A DNA stretch of 5,014 nt, taken from positions 1 through 5,014 of the forward strand of contig JAPPKT010000411.1 in assembly GCA_028819675.1 (NCBI GenBank). Reading direction: 5' to 3'. The translations under genes and the position numbers were made by a program. The DNA comes from Caldilineaceae bacterium. Its GTDB lineage: Bacteria > Chloroflexota > Anaerolineae > Caldilineales > Caldilineaceae. Positions 1-5,014 of the stretch are shown piece after piece. Within the stretch, counting starts at the first letter, position 1; every line of letters begins with the position of its first letter. The notes beneath the pieces are model-generated. The model worked only from the letters and a program-made list of their open reading frames with translations, searched no databases and was not told where the DNA came from.

Positions 1-136
1 ATACCGCAAAGCTGGATTCTGTTAAAGTGCAGAGCAATCCACGCCTTTCTCGCTGGAGTCTCAAATCGGAGCACGTCAAATCCCATTGGCGCTCCCAATC
101 CCGCACGAAGTCGTGAACATATAGGATAACGCCACC
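1..136. other. Non-coding leader upstream of the flavoprotein gene
   Basis: No supportable gene lies here. Two plus-strand frames are open from the window edge, ending at TAA 127-129 and TGA 114-116. Both are short, lack the strong third-position GC preference of the real genes, and show no recognisable protein tail. The stretch is poorer in GC than the coding sequence, as expected for a promoter-bearing leader. I looked for a sigma-70-type promoter: a TTGGCG hexamer at 86-91 has no -10 box at suitable spacing, and AT-rich bases around 117-129 are too close to the start codon to be convincing. No riboswitch or clear operator is visible. Confidence 0.6.
123..126 (+). promoter_or_regulatory. 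Weak Shine-Dalgarno-like AGGA for the flavoprotein gene
   Basis: AGGA ends 10 bases before the ATG at 137. It is a partial match only. The start is better supported by the in-frame TAG at 122-124, which leaves no start codon upstream of this ATG, and by the next in-frame Met lying 47 codons downstream, inside the conserved N-terminal part of the FAD domain. Confidence 0.4.
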
Positions 137-3100
137 ATGACGCAGCACACACTGATTCAGGATCCAGCCACCATCCCGTCATCCACCTTTAGTGGACCCC
201 TACAGGAGACGCGGGAACTGGTCCATGAGCTGGAGCAGGTTGTCGAAGGCGAAGTGCGCTTCGACGGCTACAGCCGCATGCTCTATAGCACCGACGCCAG
301 CCAGTATCAGATTCAACCCCTGGGTGTTGTAATCCCCCGCTCAGCAGATGACGTGCAGGCAGCCGTTGAGCTCGCCGCACGCCACAATGTCCCGCTTCTG
401 CCTCGCGGCGGCGGAAGTTCGCTCGCCGGCCAGTGCGTGGGCCCCGGGCTCGTCGTCGACACCACCAAATACATGGACCGCATCCTGGCAGTCGACGAGG
501 AAGCAGGCACCGTCACCGCCCAATCAGGCATCTCCATCGGCGTACTCAACCGCACACTGGCCCCCCTCGGCCTGATGCTGGGTCCCGATCCGGCCAGCGC
601 CGACCGCGCCTCCGTCGGCGGCTCGATCGGCAACAACGCCACCGGCAGCCACAGCATCCTCTACGGCATGCTGGCCGACAACCTGCTGGAGACCGACGTA
701 ATCCTCAGCGACGGCTCCGCAACCCGCTTCGGGCCGGTCACCTCTACAGAGCTGGAAACCCGCAGCCGCGGCAACACCCTTGAAGCGCAGATATACCGCC
801 AAGTCCCCGGCATCGTGCGCGCCCAATTTGAGCAAATCCTGGAGCGCTGGCCCCGCCACTGGCGCCGTGTCTCGGGCTACGGCCTCGACCGTCTCCTGCA
901 CGGTCTGCTCCAGGACGAAGCCGCGACCAACGGAGACAGCCGGGCCGGTGAACAGGCCGCTCTCCTGCGCGCCCAACTCGGTTTCGATAAACTCTACCGC
1001 TCCGAATTCTGCGACGCCTCCCAGATCGACCGCTTCAACCTCAGCCAGCTACTCGCCGGCAGCGAGGGCACGCTCGCAACCGTTACCAGCGCAAAGTTGA
1101 AACTGGTTCCCAAGCCGCAGATGACTGCCCTCGCCGTCGTCCACTTCGACCGCCTCGTCGACGCCTGCGCCGCCATTCCCGACATCCTCGAAACAAGCCC
1201 CAGCGCTTCCGAGCTCCTCGACAAGCATCTCATGGACTTGGCAAGAGCTCAGCCTGAGTGGGCCAAGCGGCTCCACTTCGTCGTCGGAGACCCGGAGGCC
1301 GTGCTCCTCACCGAATTCTACGGCACCGAAGAACGCGAGCTCTCCGCCAAACTGGACGGCCTGGAGCGCCTCCTTAACGCACGCGGCTGGCGCAGTACCG
1401 TCGTTAAGATTCTGGATCCCACCCGCCAGAAAGATGTGTGGGACGTGCGCAAGGCCGGCCTCAACATTCTCATGGGCCGCCGCGGCGACTACAAGCCCGT
1501 CCCCGGCATCGAAGACACGACCGTGCCGCAGGAACAGCTTGCCGAATACCTGCAGAAAATCCTCGACTTCTGCGGCGAACAGGAAGATGTGCCCGGTATC
1601 GCCGTCTACGCCCACGCCTCCGCCGGCTGCCTGCACGTGCGGCCCCTTCTCAACCTCAAGAACCGTACTGGCATCGACACTCTTCGCATAGTCGGCGAGC
1701 ACGCCTGTGATCTCGCCCTGAGCTACGGCGGCGCCATGAGCGGCGAGCACGGCGACGGCCTCGCCCGCAGCTACCTCCATCCCCGCCTGTTCGGCCCCGA
1801 ACTCTACGGCGCCCTCCGCCAGGTGAAGGAAGTCTTCGACCCGGACAACCGCATGAATCCGGGCAAAATCATCGACGCACCCCCCTCAACAGAGAATCTC
1901 CGCTTCGGCAAAGAGTACGACACCATTCAGCTGCAGACCGTCTTCGACTGGAGCAGCGACTTCGGCTACGCCGGCGCCATCGAAATGTGCAACGGCGCCG
2001 GCGTCTGCCGCAAGCTCGGCGCCGGCACAATGTGCCCCAGCTACATCGCCACCAAAGACGAGAAGGACACGACCCGCGGCCGCGCCAACGCCCTGCGCAA
2101 CGCCATGGCCGGCCGCATACCCCCAGAAGAGCTCTTCTCGCCGCAAATGTACGACGTGATGGACCTCTGCATCGGCTGCAAAGCCTGCAAGAGCGAGTGC
2201 CCCTCCGCAGTCGACATGGCGCGCATCAAGGCCGAATACCTGGTCCACTACTACGACCGCAACGGCCTGCCCCTCTTCAACCGGCTCATGGGACTACTGC
2301 CCACACTGAACCGTCTGCTGTTTCGGTTCGGCCGCCCACTGGTCCCACTTGTCAACTGGGGAATGAAGTCCGCACCCGCCAAAGCGGCTTTCGCCCGCGC
2401 CGGCGTCGACCCGCGCCGGACCCTGCCCGCCTACGCCCGGCTGCCGCTGTCATCCTGGTTTGCCCGCCGCCCCGCGACCGCGGGGCCGCGCCCTGCAAAC
2501 GGAAAGAGTCCCTCCACAGTCATTCTCTTCCACGACACCTGGGCCGAATACAACCAACCGGAAATAGGGCAGGCTGCGGTTAAGGTACTGGAGGCCGCCG
2601 GTTACGATGTGCGCCTGGCGGAAGGGCGCGCCTGCTGCGGACGCCCCCTCATCACCGGCGGTCAGGCCAACAAAGTACGCGGCTGGGTCGACAAAAACGT
2701 CGCCCTCCTCGCCCCCTACGCCCGCCAGGGCCTGCCCATCGTCGGGCTGGAACCCAGCTGTATCCTCACCCTGCGCGACGAATACTTGGATCTGGCTTCC
2801 GATCCCGAGGCCGCGCAGATCGTGGCCGCAAACGCGCTGACCTTCGACGAATTCATCGCCCGCGAAACAGCCGCACCCGAAACCAACGGGAACGGCAGTG
2901 AAGAGGGTAAAATCGGTCTTGGATCGGGCTTTTCTGCAATCTGGCGCGACCAGCCGGGAACGGCCTGGCTCCACGGTCACTGCCACCAGAAAGCGCTGAT
3001 CGGAAACGAGGCCAGCGTGGCCGCGCTCCGCGCCGCCGGCTACACAGTGCAGGTGATCGACAGCGGCTGCTGCGGAATGGCGGGTGACTTCGGCTATGGA

Positions 3101-3283
3101 AAGGGTCACTTCGAAGTGAGCCGTGACATCGGCGAGGAGCGGCTCTTCCCTGCCGTCCGCGAAATGCCCGACGCCGCACTACTCGTGGCCAGCGGCACCA
3201 GCTGCCGCGACCAGATTGAGCAGTTCGCCGGCCGCGCCCCGCTGCACATGGCCCAGGTACTGGAACGGGCGCTGAAACAGTAG
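137..3283 (+). CDS. FAD-binding / [4Fe-4S] / CCG-domain D-2-hydroxyacid dehydrogenase, YdiJ-like (probable D-2-hydroxyglutarate dehydrogenase)
   Basis: Seen: a complete 1048-residue protein with three fused parts. (1) A VAO/GlcD-type flavin domain, about 45-580: the FAD loop PRGGGSSLAGQ at 89-99, SVGGSIGNNATGSHS at 159-173, HASAGCLH at 493-500, SGEHGDG at 535-541 and NRMNPGK at 571-577. His493, His500 and Glu537 fit the metal site of human D2HGDH; Arg438 and Lys453 fit its substrate-binding Arg and Lys. (2) A two-cluster [4Fe-4S] domain: Cys618, Cys624 and Cys633-Pro, then CIGCKACKSECP with Cys678, 681, 684 and 688. (3) Two CCG modules: ACCGRP (832-837) with EPSC (872-875), and HGHCHQK (946-952) with GCCGMAG (977-983) and SGTSC (1019-1023), separated by a Gly/Asn/Glu-rich linker near 911-930. 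Family knowledge: E. coli YdiJ, of about the same length, oxidises D-2-hydroxyglutarate to 2-oxoglutarate; relatives use D-lactate or glycolate. Inferred: a cytosolic or membrane-associated enzyme passing electrons from FAD through Fe-S clusters to a quinone or other carrier. No signal peptide is seen; residues 702-743 are hydrophobic/amphipathic but do not make a clear membrane span. No cluster ligand appears to be missing. Its neighbour encodes a D-2-hydroxyglutarate-forming transhydrogenase, which favours D-2-hydroxyglutarate as substrate. Family is very sure; substrate moderate. Confidence 0.95.
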   Translation: MTQHTLIQDPATIPSSTFSGPLQETRELVHELEQVVEGEVRFDGYSRMLYSTDASQYQIQPLGVVIPRSADDVQAAVELAARHNVPLLPRGGGSSLAGQCVGPGLVVDTTKYMDRILAVDEEAGTVTAQSGISIGVLNRTLAPLGLMLGPDPASADRASVGGSIGNNATGSHSILYGMLADNLLETDVILSDGSATRFGPVTSTELETRSRGNTLEAQIYRQVPGIVRAQFEQILERWPRHWRRVSGYGLDRLLHGLLQDEAATNGDSRAGEQAALLRAQLGFDKLYRSEFCDASQIDRFNLSQLLAGSEGTLATVTSAKLKLVPKPQMTALAVVHFDRLVDACAAIPDILETSPSASELLDKHLMDLARAQPEWAKRLHFVVGDPEAVLLTEFYGTEERELSAKLDGLERLLNARGWRSTVVKILDPTRQKDVWDVRKAGLNILMGRRGDYKPVPGIEDTTVPQEQLAEYLQKILDFCGEQEDVPGIAVYAHASAGCLHVRPLLNLKNRTGIDTLRIVGEHACDLALSYGGAMSGEHGDGLARSYLHPRLFGPELYGALRQVKEVFDPDNRMNPGKIIDAPPSTENLRFGKEYDTIQLQTVFDWSSDFGYAGAIEMCNGAGVCRKLGAGTMCPSYIATKDEKDTTRGRANALRNAMAGRIPPEELFSPQMYDVMDLCIGCKACKSECPSAVDMARIKAEYLVHYYDRNGLPLFNRLMGLLPTLNRLLFRFGRPLVPLVNWGMKSAPAKAAFARAGVDPRRTLPAYARLPLSSWFARRPATAGPRPANGKSPSTVILFHDTWAEYNQPEIGQAAVKVLEAAGYDVRLAEGRACCGRPLITGGQANKVRGWVDKNVALLAPYARQGLPIVGLEPSCILTLRDEYLDLASDPEAAQIVAANALTFDEFIARETAAPETNGNGSEEGKIGLGSGFSAIWRDQPGTAWLHGHCHQKALIGNEASVAALRAAGYTVQVIDSGCCGMAGDFGYGKGHFEVSRDIGEERLFPAVREMPDAALLVASGTSCRDQIEQFAGRAPLHMAQVLERALKQ

Positions 3284-3377
3284 CCGCCTCGTCAGCTGAC
3301 TTCCTGGATCTTCCACTTCCGACGTGGTCTGTGCACGCCAGCGCGCCCTGCCCCAATACGCGCCTGTTCGGTCCCAA
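3284..3377. other. Short convergent intergenic gap
   Basis: This 94-base spacer separates the TAG stops of two genes that face each other. It contains a perfect 10-base palindrome, GTCAGCTGAC, at 3291-3300, and a partial direct repeat (CGCGCCCTG near 3340, CGCGCCTG near 3360). I found no GC-rich stem followed by a T-run on either strand, so an intrinsic terminator is not supported. Termination may be Rho-dependent, or the two transcripts may overlap. Confidence 0.6.
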
Positions 3378-4682
3378 CTACCAGTAACTCATCGCGTCCC
3401 GGAAAAGCGCCTCCAAATCCTGCGCCTCCGCCGGTCGCGGTGACAGCTTCGTCACCCGGTGCTGCGGCAATGTCCCCTCGACCAGCGCCGGAATGTCCTC
3501 CTCCGTGAATCCGATCGCGCCCAGGCCGTTGGGAACCCCCGTCTTCTGCATCAGGTCGATAATCGCCCCTGCAAGCAGCTCGCCCGCAACCTCCGCCGCC
3601 GCGCCCGTCGTGTCTACGCCCATCAACCGCGCCGCATACAGATGTTTTTCGGGATTCGTCGGCGCCGTGAAGCGGAAGACCGCCGGCGCGTTGAGAATGA
3701 CCGCCATCCCGTGCGGAATAATCGGGTGGTCCGGCGGATACCCCGGCGGTCTGTACGCCCGCACCATCCCGCTGACCGGGTAGCTCATCCCATGAGGCAG
3801 ATGCACGCCCGCGTTGCCGAACCCGATGCCCGCGTAGGCCGCCGCCAGCAGCATCGCGCTGCGCGCCTCGTCATCCTCCGTGTCCTGGATCGCCCGCACG
3901 ATGTTCGCCGCCACCATCTCAATCGCCTTGGTCGCCCAGATGTCGCTGATCGGGTTCGCGCCCTGATACGCCGGCCTCAGCTCCGGCGACTCCGGCGCGT
4001 CGCGGCCGTCGTACGGCAGCGCCGTCAGCGACTCCAGCGCATGGCTCAACACGTCCAACCCCGTACTCGCGGCAGCCATCTGCGGCAGCGTCCGCGTGTT
4101 GTGCGGGTCCAGAATGCCGATCTGCGGCCGCAACGCCCGGTGCGCAATACCGGTCTTTAGGTGCATCTCCGTCAGATCGCAGATGGCCACGCCGGTCGTC
4201 TCGCTGCCCGTGCCCGCCGTCGTTGGCACGGCCACGTGCGGCCGCAGCGCGCCGGGAACCGGCATCCCCCCGCCAATCGGCGGATTGACGTAGTCCAGGA
4301 AATCCGCCGGATAAGTCGCATAGAGATTCGCCGCCTTCGCCGTGTCAATCGTCGACCCGCCCCCCACCGACACGTACCCGTCGAAGTTGCCGTCACGCGC
4401 AAAACCGATCGCATGAAGAAAGGACGTATCCGTCGGCTCCACACGGACCTCATCATAGAGCACCGCATCGATGCCCTCCGCCCGCAGCGCCTCCAGCGCA
4501 ACCGCCACCGGCTCGCCCCCGGCCAGCCGCGGGTCCGTCACCACCATCACCCGTTTCGCCCCCAGCTTCTTCATGTCAAAGCCGACTTCACGCGTCACGC
4601 CCGGCCCGTACTTGATGCTGGACGTATCCATCGTAAACGCGCTCTCTTTCACACCGCCGCCCTGGGCACGAACCTCCGCCAT
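3378..4682 (-). CDS. Hydroxyacid-oxoacid transhydrogenase (HOT, ADHFE1-like), iron-containing alcohol dehydrogenase family
   Basis: Role (family knowledge): moves hydride from 4-hydroxybutyrate (or another hydroxyacid) to 2-oxoglutarate through tightly bound nucleotide, giving succinic semialdehyde and D-2-hydroxyglutarate. Seen: 434 residues, close to mature ADHFE1 without its mitochondrial presequence. In order: SSIKYGPGVTREVG (21-34), the HOT-like VRVEPTDTSF (79-88), nucleotide-binding GGGST (107-111) followed by DTAKAANLYA, VPTTAGTGSETTGVAI (152-167), LDVLSHALES (209-218), RPAYQGANPISDIWA (236-250), GIGFGNAGVHLPHGMSYP (285-302), IPHGMAV (322-328) and the C-terminal LPQHRVTKLSPRP (405-417). 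Likely metal ligands are Asp210, His214, His297 and His324, matching Asp196, His200, His263 and His277 of E. coli FucO; the spacings between the His residues are longer here, in HOT fashion. Motif-by-motif likeness to human ADHFE1, recalled from memory, is strong along the whole chain. The start at 4682 is the furthest upstream possible: an in-frame TGA lies at 4716-4718 with no start codon between, and a good Shine-Dalgarno precedes the ATG. All catalytic motifs are intact. Alternative: a 4-hydroxybutyrate or other Fe-alcohol dehydrogenase using free NAD, less likely given the HOT-specific segments. Confidence 0.93.
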   Translation of the reverse strand: MAEVRAQGGGVKESAFTMDTSSIKYGPGVTREVGFDMKKLGAKRVMVVTDPRLAGGEPVAVALEALRAEGIDAVLYDEVRVEPTDTSFLHAIGFARDGNFDGYVSVGGGSTIDTAKAANLYATYPADFLDYVNPPIGGGMPVPGALRPHVAVPTTAGTGSETTGVAICDLTEMHLKTGIAHRALRPQIGILDPHNTRTLPQMAAASTGLDVLSHALESLTALPYDGRDAPESPELRPAYQGANPISDIWATKAIEMVAANIVRAIQDTEDDEARSAMLLAAAYAGIGFGNAGVHLPHGMSYPVSGMVRAYRPPGYPPDHPIIPHGMAVILNAPAVFRFTAPTNPEKHLYAARLMGVDTTGAAAEVAGELLAGAIIDLMQKTGVPNGLGAIGFTEEDIPALVEGTLPQHRVTKLSPRPAEAQDLEALFRDAMSYW

Positions 4683-4691
4683 ATCTGAACT

Positions 4692-4697
4692 CTCCTT
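4692..4697 (-). promoter_or_regulatory. Shine-Dalgarno AAGGAG for the HOT gene
   Basis: Read on the minus strand, AAGGAG is followed by nine bases and then ATG at 4682-4680. It is a near-consensus ribosome binding site at good spacing, and together with the upstream in-frame TGA it fixes the start. Confidence 0.8.
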
Positions 4698-4943
4698 GTC
4701 TGGGAAAAGCTGCTCTCAAACCTAAAAAGGGACCCTCCACCCGAACTGCCCCAAAGAATAACACCGCTGACCCTACCAACGAAAAAGGCCGCCATCCCGG
4801 GCCAAGCGTCTACGCCAGTCCGCTCCTCCGGAAATTGAAACGACACCCTGGCCACTCTCCGCTAGCGACTCACAGTCAGAGGAGCAAGAGTGTTTCTCTG
4901 TCCACTCCTGAACTCACACCTGTCAATCATCAATCGCCGCTTT

Positions 4944-4976
4944 CACTGACCACTGACCACTGACTACTGACTACTG
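4944..4976. repeat. Heptad tandem repeat, (C/T)ACTGAC, about 4.7 copies
   Basis: Read on the plus strand there are three copies of CACTGAC (4944-4950, 4951-4957, 4958-4964), one TACTGAC (4965-4971) and a partial TACTG (4972-4976) running into CAG. Units differ only by C or T at the first base. A 7-base period in a gap fits the class of short tandemly repeated sequences known from several large-genome bacteria. It is not in a gene and has no CRISPR-like spacers. Confidence 0.85.
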
Positions 4977-4991
4977 CAGTTCCGGGCGGTC

Positions 4992-5006
4992 GGGCCTATT
5001 CGGCCC
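4992..5006 (+). terminator. Possible hairpin / terminator-like stem at the window edge
   Basis: GGGCC (4992-4996) and GGCCC (5002-5006) form a perfect 5-bp GC stem with loop TATTC. On the plus strand the following bases are TCCCTTGT, only weakly T-rich, and the window then ends. No plus-strand gene leads into it. On the minus strand it is followed by GC-rich sequence, so it does not look like an intrinsic terminator in that direction. It could equally be part of an intergenic repeat cut by the edge. Confidence 0.25.
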
Positions 5007-5014
5007 TCCCTTGT

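Larger units (their letters stand above)
4683..5014. other. Non-coding region upstream of the HOT gene
   Basis: This 332-base stretch runs to the window edge and is lower in GC than the genes. Besides the HOT ribosome binding site it holds an 8-base palindrome CGCTAGCG (4860-4867), a loose dyad (CACTCT 4853-4858 with AGAGTG 4887-4892, inner stem GACT/AGTC at 4867-4870 and 4874-4877), a short duplication TCAATCA/TCAATCG (4923-4936), the heptad tandem repeat (4944-4976) and a hairpin at the edge (4992-5006). Small minus-strand open frames starting at GTG 4855 and TTG 4779 run into the HOT gene in other frames and look non-coding. The HOT promoter presumably lies here, but no convincing -35/-10 pair is visible. 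No tRNA or other RNA gene is seen. Confidence 0.65.

Noticed and set aside
1..129. Possible C-terminal tails of an upstream gene, open from the window edge and ending at 116 or 129
   Set aside because: They are short enough to be open by chance, lack third-position GC bias and have no recognisable residues.
131..139. GCCACCATG around the flavoprotein start, identical to a eukaryotic Kozak core
   Set aside because: This is a chance match. The protein families, the Shine-Dalgarno of the neighbouring gene and the compact layout are bacterial.
1049..1780. Long minus-strand open frame (243 codons) opposite the flavoprotein gene
   Set aside because: It lies wholly inside a well-supported gene. 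Long antisense frames are expected in GC-rich sequence with strong codon bias, and its translation matches no known motif.
3459..4160. Plus-strand open frame (233 codons) opposite the HOT gene
   Set aside because: Its Arg-rich translation is typical of an antisense shadow of GC-rich coding sequence, and the HOT motifs on the other strand are unambiguous.
4831..4841. GAAATTGAAAC, similar to the end of many CRISPR repeats
   Set aside because: It occurs once, with no second copy at spacer distance and no cas gene in the window.
4649..4855. Small minus-strand open frames starting at GTG 4855 and TTG 4779 before the HOT gene
   Set aside because: They use non-ATG starts, run out of frame into the HOT coding sequence and have no recognisable content. 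A GGAGGAG just before this area is suggestive, but no start codon at suitable spacing opens a convincing frame.
4921..4926. Perfect TTGACA (-35 consensus) on the minus strand upstream of the HOT gene
   Set aside because: No -10-like hexamer lies 15-19 bases downstream, so a promoter is not supported.
4944..4976. Heptad array considered as a regulator-binding iteron set or replication origin
   Set aside because: There is no DnaA box, AT-rich unwinding region, or replication or regulator gene nearby. A simple intergenic tandem repeat explains it.

Overview
The window holds two complete, convergent protein genes and little else. Coding sequence is GC-rich, with a strong preference for C or G at the third codon position. 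The gaps are visibly poorer in GC. This points to a high-GC environmental bacterium. A heptad tandem repeat in the right-hand gap is the kind of short intergenic repeat I associate loosely with large-genome bacteria such as Chloroflexota, Acidobacteriota, Planctomycetota and Cyanobacteria, but I cannot assign a phylum from the sequence.

Layout: 1-136 is a non-coding leader. 137-3283 (+) encodes a 1048-residue fusion of a flavin dehydrogenase (VAO/GlcD type), a two-cluster [4Fe-4S] ferredoxin-like domain and a pair of CCG (heterodisulfide-reductase-like) modules. Its build matches the YdiJ-type D-2-hydroxyglutarate/D-2-hydroxyacid dehydrogenases. 3284-3377 is a 94-base gap between the two stop codons with no convincing intrinsic terminator. 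3378-4682 (-) encodes a 434-residue iron-dependent alcohol dehydrogenase family protein. It closely resembles animal ADHFE1, the hydroxyacid-oxoacid transhydrogenase (HOT). 4683-5014 is non-coding. It contains the HOT ribosome binding site, a degenerate 7-base tandem repeat and a GC-rich hairpin at the window edge.

How the genes may work together (inference): HOT oxidises 4-hydroxybutyrate to succinic semialdehyde and passes the hydride to 2-oxoglutarate, making D-2-hydroxyglutarate. A D-2-hydroxyglutarate dehydrogenase returns that product to 2-oxoglutarate and sends the electrons through FAD and Fe-S clusters to a carrier. Side by side, the two would oxidise 4-hydroxybutyrate with no net use of NAD+ and with 2-oxoglutarate recycled. 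The genes converge, so they are not one operon, and the substrate of the flavoprotein is not fixed by sequence alone. This pairing is the most interesting point in the window. I see no mobile element, CRISPR array, RNA gene or clearly new gene family.
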